64,000 nucleotides of DNA from Pseudomicrostroma phylloplanum (lineage: Eukaryota; Basidiomycota; Exobasidiomycetes; Microstromatales). Positions 1-10,751 of this stretch are shown in pieces. The translations under genes and the position numbers were made by a program. The stretch is from assembly GCA_039545275.1 (NCBI GenBank), contig BCHS01000001.1:1690853-1754852 (forward strand). Direction: 5' to 3'. The notes under the pieces were generated by a model. It did not search any database and had not been told where the DNA came from. It saw nothing but the letters and a program-made list of their open reading frames with translations. The stretch's first letter is position 1; each line of letters begins with the position of its first letter.

Positions 1-1779
1 CCTCGTCAAATGGCCAAACATGCCAGCTTTGGCAGCCCTCTGTCGATCATTCATGTTCTCCTCCTTCTCTTTCTGCAGTCTCTCTTCCTCCTGTTTGGCT
101 TGGCGCTTCGCCTCCTCCTCGATAGTGTTCTTCGACTTGATTTCGGGCTGGTACAGTCCTCCGACCTGGACGTGGGCATCCCCACCGCCCTCAATGGTGG
201 ACGCACTGGCGAAGCGAGAGGCCATGGCGGTACTGAGGGGCTTGAAGATGCTCGCTGAGCGCGCGAACTCTTCTACCTCTTGTGAGAGCTGCGAGGCAGT
301 CGAACCTGCTGGCACCGGCATGGTACCAACTTGGCTCAGTTCTGGATCAGCCTGCAGCTCAAGATAGGCCACGTACCGCTTCTGCTTTTGTGCGTCATTG
401 CCGAAGGGAAGAAAGCCTTTGAGGGCATTGCGAGCTGTGGTGGCGTCTAGTCGAGGCACTCTGATGGAAGAGGGCGGCGCCGGGGCGGCTGACGGGGGAT
501 TTGCGTCAGGCAAATAGCTGGATAGACTGGGTGGAGGACCAGGCATTCGAGCTTCACCAAGAAGCTGGCCTCTGTCTGCTGCCTTGATCTGATGAGAGGG
601 TATACCGGGTTTGCTCGCCGAGATGGCAGAGCCAGAGGCCGGCGGCGGCCCCGCCAATCCCTTCGCTTGACTCCAGATCTTGAGCGGATCAGGCGTCCAT
701 CCCGGTGGTACTTCTGGCGGAGCGAACCAGTCGCTCTGCCCCTGCTCTTTACGCCCGTCGATCACTGCGCCGTCTTCGATAACGAAGCCCTCTGGAAGCG
801 GGCGTCCATCCCGCCAGGTCGTTCTTGCGGTCCCACTTTGCCTATCAGAGGACGACTGCGGTTGCTTGGTTGCAGCGGCCTGTTTGGACGGCGGTCTCAT
901 CGCTTGTTGGTCTTTCCGTCTTCGTATGACGTCCTGAATGGTCTCTGATGATCCATAGATGTCCCTCACGTCATCCTCATCAGCTTCCTCCAACGCGGAT
1001 ATATCGAATCCTCGCGAGCTGGCTTGAGCATCGCCCCTGGCAGCTTGTAAAGCATCTTCGAGACTCTGAGCCCCACCATTGCTGGCCTGTATTGTCCAGC
1101 CTAAACCATGCGTATCCTTTTTGCTGGCTCCTTGAACGATCGCTGGCATCGGTGTATCGGCAATGGGCTCCCCGACCTTGTGCGGTTTGCCGAGGCCGTT
1201 GCCGACTTTCCAGCCCATGCGGGCGAGGATACGATGTCCCAAAGAGGACTTGGGCGCGACAAGTCCTGAGCTCGACGAATTCTCTCCCCCGGCCTCCAGC
1301 TGTTGTCTGGCCGCCTTGCCCAGCCCTAGCAAGTCTCCCAGGACGTCATCGTTGGCATGACGATTGTCCAGTTTGGCCTGGCTCGAGTAGCCGTCTCGCT
1401 GACTGATCTTCCTGTCGGCCTCGGTAGCTGCAAGATCTTCCTCGTCCATGAAGTCTTCTGGTCTACTCTGGTTCCTCTCCCCTGGCTTGGCGGACCGCGA
1501 GGACACAAAGGTTGATGGGGTCCATCCTTCCTTTGACCCGACCGTATTGTAGTACCCAGCTGACCACCCGCCCGTGAAGGCCCCATGGAACCTCCTCCTT
1601 CCCTGCTCGTCTCTTACTTCTTGCTCCCAAACCGGCTTGCCTTCGTTGGGGTCCTTTTTGTCAAGGGCAGGGAGCGGGGTGCCGATCAGGACGAAGTTCT
1701 CCGTCACGGAAGAAGTCTGAGCCACGTCGAGTTCATCCCGAGCCAGACGCGACCGAAGGCGCGAGGCAGAGGAAGACAT
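1..1779 (-). CDS. G-patch/DUF1604 protein, GPATCH1-like (3' end off window)
   Basis: One uninterrupted reading frame runs from the ATG at 1777-1779 to base 1 without a stop, so the C-terminus lies outside the window; 593 codons are present. Near the N-terminus is the DUF1604 signature (RRFHGAFTGGWSAGYYNTVG, then KEGWTPSTFVSSR). A G-patch core follows around residue 190 (ILARMGWKVGNGLG). Near the window edge are the family's LLGEARMPGPPPS and AAKAGMFGHLTR segments, the latter matching the MFGKLTR stretch of animal GPATCH1. These are landmarks of the GPATCH1 / fission-yeast Gpl1 family, nuclear G-patch proteins tied to DEAH helicases and spliceosome quality control (family knowledge). The start is the first ATG and is followed directly by the conserved N-terminal region (ENFVLIGTPLPALDK). 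It is divergent from the exporter-like gene, with 290 bp between the two start codons. Identity is secure; function is inferred by homology. Confidence 0.9.
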   Translation of the reverse strand, partial: MSSSASRLRSRLARDELDVAQTSSVTENFVLIGTPLPALDKKDPNEGKPVWEQEVRDEQGRRRFHGAFTGGWSAGYYNTVGSKEGWTPSTFVSSRSAKPGERNQSRPEDFMDEEDLAATEADRKISQRDGYSSQAKLDNRHANDDVLGDLLGLGKAARQQLEAGGENSSSSGLVAPKSSLGHRILARMGWKVGNGLGKPHKVGEPIADTPMPAIVQGASKKDTHGLGWTIQASNGGAQSLEDALQAARGDAQASSRGFDISALEEADEDDVRDIYGSSETIQDVIRRRKDQQAMRPPSKQAAATKQPQSSSDRQSGTARTTWRDGRPLPEGFVIEDGAVIDGRKEQGQSDWFAPPEVPPGWTPDPLKIWSQAKGLAGPPPASGSAISASKPGIPSHQIKAADRGQLLGEARMPGPPPSLSSYLPDANPPSAAPAPPSSIRVPRLDATTARNALKGFLPFGNDAQKQKRYVAYLELQADPELSQVGTMPVPAGSTASQLSQEVEEFARSASIFKPLSTAMASRFASASTIEGGGDAHVQVGGLYQPEIKSKNTIEEEAKRQAKQEEERLQKEKEENMNDRQRAAKAGMFGHLTR

Positions 1780-2069
1780 GCTGGGTCCAAGGCGATCAGC
1801 CGCTGTGGCTCTCTCTCAGCATCTGTCCGACCCGTTGTCCAACGTACTTCGGAGGTTGCAATGGGAAGGTATCGAGGGTATGGCAGTGGTACCGAGGCAG
1901 CAGCGCCTGTCGAAGTGGAGTCTGGTCCTCTTTCCGCCTCAGGATTCTTGGCGAGGCGCTGCAAAACAGGCTGACTCCCCATCCACCATTCCCACCCCGT
2001 ACTGCGAGCGACTTTTGGCGACAAGAGGCTCATACAGCGTTCCGTTCCTCGCCGTGTGCTCATGAGTGG

Positions 2070-5000
2070 ATGGCAAAGTCCAAGCATGCTGCCGACAGGC
2101 AACGCTGGCTGGGCCAAGGGCTGCCGGCTTTCTGGCCTCATGTCAAGCTCCTGGCTCCGGGCCTGGCCGCTGCCCTCTTGCTCACGGCGCTGACAGTAAC
2201 GAGGCCGGTCATCGAACGCATCGGTCCCCAGGCGTTCCTGATGGTTCCCAACCTCTACCTGTTCATATATCCGGGTAAGGTCACCATCGGACAACACTTC
2301 GAATCGGTCTGCCTCTGCGTCCTCGGTGGCTTCCTCGGCCTAGGCCTTTCCTTCTTGGCGGTATGCGGAAATGTGTGGATTCAAGGGGAAGGCGTCGCTG
2401 ATTACACCGACCCAAGGGCCAGGGCTGTATCTGTGTGTACTCTCCTTGCCCTGACGTTCATCGGCGGCTGGGCGTCATCCTCGTATCCCAGGTTCAGGGT
2501 GGCTGCGAGAGCTCTTCTCCTCTTTGCAAGCTGGGTCCTCACCACCGGCGCTACCACCATCACCTACGATCTTGTCTCTGGCTACTGGTACGGTCTCTGC
2601 GTGACAGCAGGTGTATCTCTTCTCGCCAAAGTGATTGTCTTTCCGACTACTGCCAGTCGCAGTGTCAACACACTCTTGACCGAGAATCTTGGGGCGACCT
2701 GTGAGTTTGTCAACCTAGCACTACAAGACTTCTTCGGCGGATCAGCGGAGACGTCCAAAGAGCTACGCAGCGCTCGTAACAGGCTCTCTGCAACTGCGAC
2801 TAAACTGCCGGATGCATTCGAACAAGCCAGCCATGAATTTCATCAGGGGCGCGTAGCCATGTCGACCTATCACGATTTGGCCGGACCTATGAAGCGCGTC
2901 AAGGGTTGGACAGCGGCAGGCATGGGTATACCGGCGCTGACGAATTCAGTTGAGCAAGGCCACCATAGCCGGCAAGCTCAAAGACCAGGCCAGACCCTGC
3001 AAGATTGCGAGACAGCCGGGACAGACGTCGAAAGTGAGGCCGATCTGCCTACACCTTCCTCCGTATTTCGACCGCACGTCACTGCTCTTGCTCTCGAAGT
3101 AGAACGATCCTTTCGACTGGTACAGACCGTAATCGAGCTCATCAAAGCATCAGAGAAGTTCAGTCTGCTTGCTTGGCTAGGCTTTCATCGAGATGTAGGC
3201 ATATGGGAAAAGGCCAACCTCCCAGCAACCGGGGATGCTTCCAGCATGGGCCTCCCTGCACCGGCCCTTGCGCAGCAGAGGCAAAGGCTCTCAGACGCCA
3301 TCTCCGCCTTTCGTCACTCCCTTGAAGCAGCTCTTGAATCTCTCCGGACCGAACAGTCACAAGTAGACCCTTCTTTGCACACTTGCCGAGGCAAGGCCAC
3401 CAATTTGTGGGAAGACTCGATGTATGAAACTGCCTTCTTCATGGTATCGATGTCTGAAATAGCACGAGAAGCAGAGCGCTGTTTGAAGGCCTCGCAGCGA
3501 CATGTCTCCGTTTGGCAGGCGAATCCGCATCGGCGTCTCTTCAGACCAGCCGTCCGATGGTCAAAGTGGTTGGTCCGGACCAGCTATGTGGATGCGGATG
3601 AGCCAAACTTGCTCTCTGAAGAAGAGGGAGTTTCACGCGCTAGCGCTCTTGCCGGTGCCGAAAGCGAAGGCGAGCTCTTCCGCCGCATCTTCACCGACAG
3701 CGATAAACTCAAGTCTCAATCCACCCCTCACTTGCCTCACCGTAGCAATGTCCTGCGTCGGCTTTGGCGTACTCCCGATGTGGTGAAAGCTCGTCTAGCT
3801 ACCTCTTTCTTCATTCTGTCCCTGCGGCGGAATCGACATGCTCGATTCGGCATGAAGCTTGCCGTCGGTGTAGTCCTGCTGAGCCTGCCGGCATGGATCC
3901 CGAAGGCGAGGACATGGTACGGTCCACAGCGAGGAGTCTGGTCTCTCTTGAGTTACATTTGGGTCTTCGAAGCGACTTCTGCCGCGACTCTTCGACTGGC
4001 TTCTCTCCGACTTTTTGGGACCATCGCAGGTGTAATCCTAGGCTTGACGGTCTTCGAGATCTCAAGAAAAGACCCGTATGCTCTCACCATCGTCCAGACG
4101 ATCTTCCTGATCCCTTCTGCCTATTTTATAATGGAAAGCAAACACCCAGCTTTAGGTCTCATCATCGGCGCTGCGATCTCGCTTGTCACAGGCGTCGCAT
4201 ACGTGACTCCGCTAGTGCCGAGCGGAGAGTCGTCCACCTCGTCTGCACCAACGGTCGCTCTCACCCGAGGCGTCGAAGTCGTCATCGGGATTGCAGCGGC
4301 CGTGGTTGTCAACCTGAGTCTTTGGCCCTATCATGCTAGAGTAGAATGCGTGGCCACTCTATCCGAGGCCAGCACGAAGATGAATCTGTTCTATACCTCT
4401 TTGGCTAGGCAGATGTTACAGGCTGGTCTACTAGCGACCGACTCCATTCAAGAGCGGTTCGAAAAGATGGAGACAGCTTTGGAGAAGAGACTGGCCTTTG
4501 CTCGCACCCTCATCGAGGTCATGAGCGCCGAAGTTTCGCTCGTCGTCAAGCCCATTGCGGAGCTGACGAGCATCGCGGGTCATCTGGAAAACATAGTCAG
4601 TCTGCTGTCGGCACTGCGACAATGCCGCGAGCGAGGACTTCAGAGTAATCACACTGCAGCAGTCGTCCACACTTTTCAGGAGCGGCAGAATGTAGTGAGC
4701 TCCGTCTCCCTCTCCTTCTGGGCCGTGGCGCAAGCTCTAGCGACCAAAGCTCCTCTGCCGCAATTCCTGCCTTCGCCACGAGCAGCTCTGGAAAGCTTGA
4801 CCGTTGCTCTTCAAGAGGCACTAGCGAACGAGGAGATCAGATCCTCCGACATTCCGAGTGCCAGTCGGGATGTGGCGGCTGGCGGGGAGAAGTTTGTGCC
4901 GCAAGCCTACTACGCCTTGATGAAGGCCGGAGAGCATTTGCAATGGAGAGGTAGGAACGGATCCCCTAGTCGGAGCGGTACCTCGACGCCCCTGAGGTCT

Positions 5001-5480
5001 CAGCAGCACAATCAGAGTAAGGCTGCCTCCCACACCACATCGCACGTCCCTCGTACGCCTCACGATGTGCCCAGCGTACCCTCTCCTCGATCTCCTCGCG
5101 AGGGCATCAGTCATAGCAACCGCGCCCACTTCTGGGTCATGGCGGAGCAATCGCTCCTGGCTCACATTGTCACAGAGATCGAGCACCTGCTGGACGAGAC
5201 GCGCAACCTGTGCGGCGAAGTCACCTTTGTTGCCGTAGAGGACGCTGCCGAAGAGGCGCTTCTGCCCCAGCAGCGGGAAAGGGCGTCGGGTATCACTACC
5301 AGCCGGGACAGCATGTCGGAAGTAGCTGGCTCTTCAAGCGCTACTCCCGCACATCGTGGTCGTCGGGCCGCTGCGGGGCACGAAGAACATCGTCGTCCGC
5401 AACAGCACTTTGTCAGTCAGATGGACCCACTGACTGAGACTCTCACGAGATCCTCTCAGGCGGGAGAGGGAAGCGTTTGA
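2070..5480 (+). CDS. aromatic acid exporter-like / Bre4-like (FUSC-fold) integral membrane protein
   Basis: Single exon, 1136 aa. An N-terminal block of hydrophobic helices (about residues 25-190) and a second block in the middle (about 590-760: ILSLRRNRHARFGMKLAVGV, then SLLSYIWVFEATSAATLRLA) flank a long soluble region. A soluble tail of roughly 370 residues, with a Ser/Pro-rich low-complexity stretch (about 960-1010), ends the protein. This two-times-helical-bundle layout is that of the fungal DUF2421/DUF2422 family (yeast Bre4-like), related to bacterial fusaric acid/aromatic acid exporters. It probably sits in plasma or internal membranes; no substrate can be read from the sequence. The ATG at 2070 is followed at once by basic residues and the first helix, so it is a good start. 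It is convergent with the GMF gene downstream (276 bp between stops). Confidence 0.85.
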   Translation: MAKSKHAADRQRWLGQGLPAFWPHVKLLAPGLAAALLLTALTVTRPVIERIGPQAFLMVPNLYLFIYPGKVTIGQHFESVCLCVLGGFLGLGLSFLAVCGNVWIQGEGVADYTDPRARAVSVCTLLALTFIGGWASSSYPRFRVAARALLLFASWVLTTGATTITYDLVSGYWYGLCVTAGVSLLAKVIVFPTTASRSVNTLLTENLGATCEFVNLALQDFFGGSAETSKELRSARNRLSATATKLPDAFEQASHEFHQGRVAMSTYHDLAGPMKRVKGWTAAGMGIPALTNSVEQGHHSRQAQRPGQTLQDCETAGTDVESEADLPTPSSVFRPHVTALALEVERSFRLVQTVIELIKASEKFSLLAWLGFHRDVGIWEKANLPATGDASSMGLPAPALAQQRQRLSDAISAFRHSLEAALESLRTEQSQVDPSLHTCRGKATNLWEDSMYETAFFMVSMSEIAREAERCLKASQRHVSVWQANPHRRLFRPAVRWSKWLVRTSYVDADEPNLLSEEEGVSRASALAGAESEGELFRRIFTDSDKLKSQSTPHLPHRSNVLRRLWRTPDVVKARLATSFFILSLRRNRHARFGMKLAVGVVLLSLPAWIPKARTWYGPQRGVWSLLSYIWVFEATSAATLRLASLRLFGTIAGVILGLTVFEISRKDPYALTIVQTIFLIPSAYFIMESKHPALGLIIGAAISLVTGVAYVTPLVPSGESSTSSAPTVALTRGVEVVIGIAAAVVVNLSLWPYHARVECVATLSEASTKMNLFYTSLARQMLQAGLLATDSIQERFEKMETALEKRLAFARTLIEVMSAEVSLVVKPIAELTSIAGHLENIVSLLSALRQCRERGLQSNHTAAVVHTFQERQNVVSSVSLSFWAVAQALATKAPLPQFLPSPRAALESLTVALQEALANEEIRSSDIPSASRDVAAGGEKFVPQAYYALMKAGEHLQWRGRNGSPSRSGTSTPLRSQQHNQSKAASHTTSHVPRTPHDVPSVPSPRSPREGISHSNRAHFWVMAEQSLLAHIVTEIEHLLDETRNLCGEVTFVAVEDAAEEALLPQQRERASGITTSRDSMSEVAGSSSATPAHRGRRAAAGHEEHRRPQQHFVSQMDPLTETLTRSSQAGEGSV

Positions 5481-5756
5481 TGACGATCAAGTGCGGGAAT
5501 CATACCCATGAGCACTGGAGCTGCATGTGTGAATGGCAGGCCGTCACCCGAAAGTAGACATAGATAGAGGCTTGGACCTACCTTAGACTGGATAGAACGT
5601 AGACGTCATCATGGACTTGTACCTTGTAACTGCAGTAGAGAACCTTTGTCATCACTCATTCCATGTAATACAACTTGTCTCAATTCTGCATACGCCTCAC
5701 AGCTCCCTCTTCCTCTTGTCCGCCCCTCACCCTCCTCAGCCCGGATCTCCCCAGCA

Positions 5757-6333
5757 TCAAGCTCCCAACCTCTGCTCAAGCACCTTCCTCTCCACCTTTC
5801 CCTCCCGAAACTCGACGACTTTCCCCACATCGCTCTGCACGCTCAGTGAGCTGAGGGCAGAGGCGTACAGGGTGGACATTTCCACGCTCGAGGTTTCGGG
5901 ACACCAGAAGAGGAGGACCAAGGGGAAGGAGACGCGCCCGTCCTTGTGGGAGAGTTGGTAGGAGAGGAGGATATACCGTGGTGTATTCTCCGGGAGCTCT
6001 GTAGAGGTAGGGTCAGGGAGGGATAAAAGCAGAGGTGTGAGGACGAAGATGGCAGTAAGTAACCCTGTCGGGCGAGCAGTGCTGCAAGCTCGCCCCGGCA
6101 GCCTCCTCTTCCTCCCCCCTCCTCTCTCTCGCCTCGCGCTTCTCTCCATACTCACCATCCTCCAGCTCCTCAAGCGAAACATCATCGTACTGCTCCTCCA
6201 TCTCCATCAGCAGCTTCTTCTTGTCCACCTTGATCACAATGGCCGCTGAACCGGAGGAGCGCTTTGCCATGCGGAACTTGGCTAGAGTGTCCAGGAGGGA
6301 CTTGGGAATGTCGACTGTCGAGGAGGAGGACAT
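5757..6333 (-). CDS. GMF1: glia maturation factor (ADF/cofilin-fold Arp2/3 debranching factor)
   Basis: Two exons, 6333-6156 and 5998-5757, giving 139 aa, close to the usual 140 or so. The intron is 157 nt (5999-6155), donor GTGAGT, acceptor CTACAG, phase 1; it is the longest intron I found. Exon 1 begins MSSSSTVDIPKSLL and carries IVIKVDKKKLLMEMEEQYDD; exon 2 carries ELPENTPRYILLSYQLSHKD and GRVSFPLVLLFWCP. These match GMF almost residue for residue, including the SFPL strand and the MLYAS-like motif (STLYASA). GMF binds Arp2/3 complex and promotes removal of actin branches (family knowledge). The start at 6333 gives the conserved MSSS N-terminus; an upstream in-frame extension without family similarity was rejected. 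The last 20 residues (REGKVERKVLEQRLGA) differ from the usual GMF end. Confidence 0.93.
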
Positions 6334-6729
6334 GCTGGGACGAGGAGAGGGAAAGAGGAAAGGATAGAGAGGAGGGGGACCTGCAAGGGAAGACTTGATA
6401 GACGTGAGATGGCAACGGTACGAAGCTCGATGGGAAGGTGTAGGGTATCGAAGGTCGACCTGCCACTGCTGCGAAACCCAGCGTCCGTGCTCTTTCCGCT
6501 TCGGCTCCACTTCGGCCGTGCGGGACGCCACGCCACGCCTCGCCTTCGACTGGACTGCCTCGGTCCGAGGTCACCCAACTTCGCACACATACCGCGTCGA
6601 CTACGGACATACTCTGCCTCTTTCAGCTATCTCAGACGTAAGATGATGAGTGATCGGAGAGGGCTGTTTATACGTGATTGCCTCTGCTTGAAATAGAAAA
6701 GGGGTATCGACGGCATCACCTCTACTGTA
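6334..6729. other. intergenic region upstream of GMF
   Basis: About 400 bp between the GMF start codon and the p62 stop codon, both genes on the minus strand. It should hold the GMF promoter and the p62 3' UTR. I see no clear gene, RNA or repeat in it; reading frames here lack family features. Confidence 0.5.
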
Positions 6730-8944
6730 TCATGCACTGCCCAGGTTCAATTCGCTCCGCCTCTTCTTCAGTCGGGCAGATCGTTCCCTGTCCTCCTCGC
6801 CCACCAGTTCAACGTTGATAGCGGTCGCCTCCTCCGCGGTCTGACCCAGCTTGCTCGCCCCCGTCACAGGCTCTGGCCCGGCAGGTGCAGCACTCCGTCT
6901 ACCCTCGATCATACCTAGCCGGACGCAGGTCCAGAAAGATCTCGTGCGAGTAGCTTGTCCGCTGCTACTACCCTTGTCCGTTCCGGAGACCGGTGTCTTG
7001 CTCAACGCTCCTGCCTCAGAGGGGTCCTGACGAGAAGTGAATGTGACCTTGAGCGCAAACTGGATGGGGAGTTTGATTCGATGTTAGTCCAGGGTAACCA
7101 GCGAATGCTGCTCACCTTGAACAGACTCACCTCTACCTCGCGGTCGCTCTTGGCTGCTTCTGCAGCATGCAAGCCCACCTCAAGTCGCAGTGCAATGACA
7201 GTCCGATTACCTTCCTTCCTCAGCACTCCTGCTCCCAGGCCTCTCTTGCCTCTCTTCGTCCCGCCAGCCGATCCACTGCCCTCTTCCGCCTCTTCCTCGA
7301 AATCGTCGTCTTCATCTGCCAGACCAAGATCGCCGAAAAGATCGGCATCGATAATGTCCATGTCGTCGGAAGCCCTGATGCTGAAGCGCGTGGCTGATGG
7401 TTGTACCGTCCAGATTGGTTTGGGAGCTTCTGCCCCCTCACCCCCAGCCTTCATAGTGTCGTTGAGGTCAAACCTCGCTGTCGTTGGCTGCACCATAGCA
7501 ATTTGCACAGCAATGGGATTGAAGTCCGGGTTCGCGAAAGCAAGCTCGTAGTCGTAGACCTTGCCACTGCGGAGGCGCTCCGAATCTTCAGCTGGCTGCT
7601 CGTCCTTGGTCACGCCGGCTCTCAGACTAGAGCCACTATCTGGCGCTGACAGAAACATGCTCTGAGGTCTCGTCCTTCCCGGTAGCTCTACGTCACGCAG
7701 GTTGAGCGAGCTACTTTGCCTCCCTGTACGGACCTTGACGCCCTTGAAGTGTGCGCGCACCTCCGGCAGGTGGAGTGATGCTTGAAGAGCAATCTTGAAT
7801 CGATAGCCTGCTTTCTTGAGGTCAGGCTTGACGAGGATATGACGACAAACCGGACAGCGCAAGGTTGACAGCGTTTGCAGAGGCACGCGTTGCGGTACCA
7901 GATGACTCGACCTTGGCCCTTGATCCCACCCTGACGACCATCGATCCTCTACACCGCTGATCAAGCCAAGCTGTTCCGGCTTGAGCTCATTGGTGAATCT
8001 CTGACGATCTTCCTCGCGCTTGCTGACTACGTCTGCGGAGGTCGCACTGATGTCCGAGGTGTAAGGCGGTAGGTTCTCAGAGCGACTTGCAGAAGCCGAG
8101 GCTTTGTCTAGGCCGAGTGCTGCAGCTCTTCGGGTTCCAGATATGTACTTCGAATTCTCAAGCCCAGGAAGATCCCTGAGAAGCTTGCTCTTGCTCAATG
8201 ACGTGGCATTTCTTGCTGTCGTAGAGGCACCACCACCAACGGATAGATTCTGCTTGCGGAGATGCGAATCGTAGAAAGATCGAAGCTTGTCCATCTCGAG
8301 CTGACCTGGGAAAGGACCCCTCTGAGCTTCTACCTGCGCTGCAAGTCATAGACCGGCAGAGTGATTGCAGACGGGGTCAGCATCGACAACAGTGCGTACT
8401 CAGCTGATACGCCCTTAATTCCAGACTCACCATTGATGCCAGCGCTCTTCTCAAAGACATAGCCACCCCCGCCTCTGAAAGCCCGCTTGCTGTCCCACTT
8501 GCATGCCTGACATGACAGGAACCAAGGCGCCACTCCCACACTAGCCTCAGGGGCTTCCATTCTACCATAGTCCTTGGGATCAGTGCCGGTGACGGTCAGC
8601 AGATGGCCACACCCTTCCACGGGACATAGGAAGCAGTTCCTAGCACATCGATTGCGCTCTGCCTTGACTGTAGCTGAAGGGACGTCGAAGAGGCATGCTG
8701 GGCAATAGTGTGTGACTATATCCGATTGCGAGCATAGCTGACAGCGAATCTCCAGGCATTCTGTGCAGTAGTAGAGGGATCGCAAGGAGTGAAAGGAATA
8801 GCGGGCAGGGCCGTGTTGGCTGGGCAAGAGGGGCAAGGAGGAACTAGAGGCCTGAGAGGACGCGCCCTCCTGTACAGCGTCTGTCCTGCCTTGCTCGACG
8901 ACTCCGAGATTGCACTCGCAGTGATACGAGACGCTGGGAGCCAT
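6730..8944 (-). CDS. DCTN4: dynactin subunit p62 / DCTN4
   Basis: Three exons: 8944-8431, 8305-7116 and 7059-6730, 677 aa. Introns are 125 nt (8306-8430) and 56 nt (7060-7115, the shortest in the window). The N-terminus carries the p62 zinc-binding region with CxxC pairs (YYCTECLEIRCQLC, HYCPACLFDVPSA, then CARNCFLC and SCQACKWDS). After splicing the text reads GINGQLEMDKLRSFYDSHL, matching the MNKLIEYY segment of animal DCTN4. QRVPLQTLSTLRCPVCRHIL and the C-terminal beta-rich part (VSLFKFALKVTFTSRQ across intron 2) are also family features. p62 sits at the pointed end of the Arp1 filament in dynactin, the dynein activator. Arp1 itself is encoded at 46813-48416. The last exon ends in a basic KKRRSELNLGSA tail. 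Splice sites were chosen by frame and homology and fit exactly in phase. Confidence 0.92.
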
Positions 8945-9127
8945 CGACTGCGGAGCTCGGGCCGGGCTCTCCTACTAGAAGGACAAAGACGCAGAAGAGT
9001 ACGATGGTGAGGAGGTGTTGGACTGACGCCCGCGTGCCTCCACGGGCGTGACTTCAGAATTTCCCTTTCCGCTTCTCCTCACCACCACCATTCCGTACGA
9101 TCTTCCTCCAAGACGCAGCAAGCAAGC

Positions 9128-10633
9128 ATGGCGAGCAAGCCATCCTCGTCCTCTGGCCCTTCGTCCTCTCGCAAAGTGCAAGTACACAACAAACAGCACT
9201 CGCTGCGGGCAGGGTCCAAGAACAAGATCTCCCAGCAGCAGAGAGAGAAGCAGCCATCCCTCACATCGGCCTCTTCGGCTTCCCTCCAGCCTGGCATTGG
9301 GGGCGAGGGATCCCTAGATGTAAGCAATGCCACCGCTCAAAGTACACCTCCAAGCAGCAGGATAGCTCTGGGAAAGCGCAAGGAGGCTGACAGCTCAGGA
9401 GATAATCAAGCTCAGAGGAGACAAGTATTCAAGCAGGTTCTGGCCAGCCCGCTCACCGTCAATTGGTGAGTCGGCGGTAGCGCATGGACCCCTGCACAGA
9501 TGAGCCACTGCTGACGCTGCTGACACATTGTTGCTCGGTTGATCAGGCCCAATTTGACAGCTGTAGATGCTCAGCCGATTCTGTATACCCTACTAGACAT
9601 GCTAGCTCTGCCCGCCCTCCGCTCCCACATCAGACGAGTGCAGCCTACGCGGCCCGATCGCAGGGTCATGAGCAGGGGTGAGAGCAGGCGGGCAAGAAAG
9701 ACTCGGTCTGAAGGCAAAGCAGAGAAGAATGAGACCAAAGATGAAGCCTCTTCGTCGGCGCAGATGGATGTAGATGAAGGCCCGGCCATGGCAGGTGACA
9801 GGAGCGCCGAGCCTGTTGCATTGGTTTGCGGTATCAACTCCGTCACAAGACACATGGAGCTCGAGATTGCCCGCGAGTCCGCCAACGGGACGGGCAAAGA
9901 CGGCGAGACAGACTCAGCATCAAGTTCAGCGCCTCTACCTCTTCGTCTGGTCTTCGTCTGCCGGAGCGACCTCGACCCACCCAAGCTGGCGTCCCACTTC
10001 CCAATGCTGACCTGCGCTCTCAATGCAGTGTGCCATCCCGCTTGCACCGCAAGCGACTCCGTTCTCCTTGTCCCGCTTCCGACCGGAGCAGAAATCTTGC
10101 TTGCGAGGGCCCTCGGCCTGAGGAGATGCGCTGTTCTGGGTATCGCGACTGGCTCACTTCCAGCAGAAGCCAGTCGAGCGTTGTTTGCTCGCATTGCAGA
10201 CGCTCACCTACAGCCCCTCCGAACAGACTGGCTCGACACTGCCGCTGACTCTGCTCTGCGGACAAGAGAGGTACTTCTCACTCGCAGCGGCTTGGTGCCG
10301 ATGACCTCGCCGAGAGCGACGCGGCCAATTCAATCCACCACAGTGGTCAAGAATGTCGCTAGCACTGCGCCTGCGAATCTCAACGATGTCAAGCTGCAGA
10401 AGAAGCATACGAGGACCGAGAAGAAAGAATGGAGAAAGGCCATCAAGAAAGGTGGACACGAAGAGGAGCGAAAGAAAGTGATAGGGGAAAGAAGGCAGCG
10501 AAGGGAAGCGAGAAGGAGAGGGGACACCTCGGTGGTCGGGAAAGAGAAGCTGACGAAAAGGACCAGAGCGAAGGAAGGTCGGGAAGACAGCCAGACACAA
10601 GCCAGGTCTGAAGGTTCACCCATGGCGATTTGA
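9128..10633 (+). CDS. POP3: RNase P/MRP subunit Pop3-like (L7Ae-fold)
   Basis: Two exons, 9128-9465 and 9547-10633, joined by an 81-nt intron with a GTGAGT donor; 474 aa. The intron splits a Trp codon so that exon 1 ends VFKQVLASPLTVNW and exon 2 continues PNLTAVDAQPILYTLLDML, the N-terminal Pop3 signature. The middle has an L7Ae-like fold pattern (LRLVFVCRSDLDPPKLASH, then VLLVPLPTGAEILLARALGL). Pop3/Rpp38 proteins bind the RNA of RNase P and MRP in the nucleolus and act in tRNA and rRNA processing. The last 110 residues are strongly basic (KKHTRTEKKEWRKAIKK and similar), probably an RNA-binding or nuclear-localisation tail. A long low-complexity insert (residues about 145-200) separates the two conserved parts. 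It is divergent from p62 (183 bp between starts) and convergent with the acyl-CoA dehydrogenase (118 bp). Confidence 0.82.
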
Positions 10634-10751
10634 ACAGACGGTATGTAACAGGCCCCGACCGTACACGGTATCACTGTTGTACAGTAACATAGCAGATTTG
10701 TGAACGATACAGAAGCCAAAGGCTATGAGATGCCGCGAAGATAAGTGCAAG

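Noticed and set aside
1704..2297. Minus-strand frame spanning the divergent promoter
   Set aside because: It overlaps both the start of the G-patch gene in another frame and the start of the exporter-like gene; no similarity.
5609..6250. Plus-strand frames opposite GMF
   Set aside because: GMF on the minus strand matches its family along its whole length; the plus-strand frames are low-complexity shadows.
6334..6531. 66-residue N-terminal extension of GMF
   Set aside because: GMF proteins begin MSSS/MSxS directly before the ADF fold; the extension is Pro/Ser-rich promoter-like sequence.
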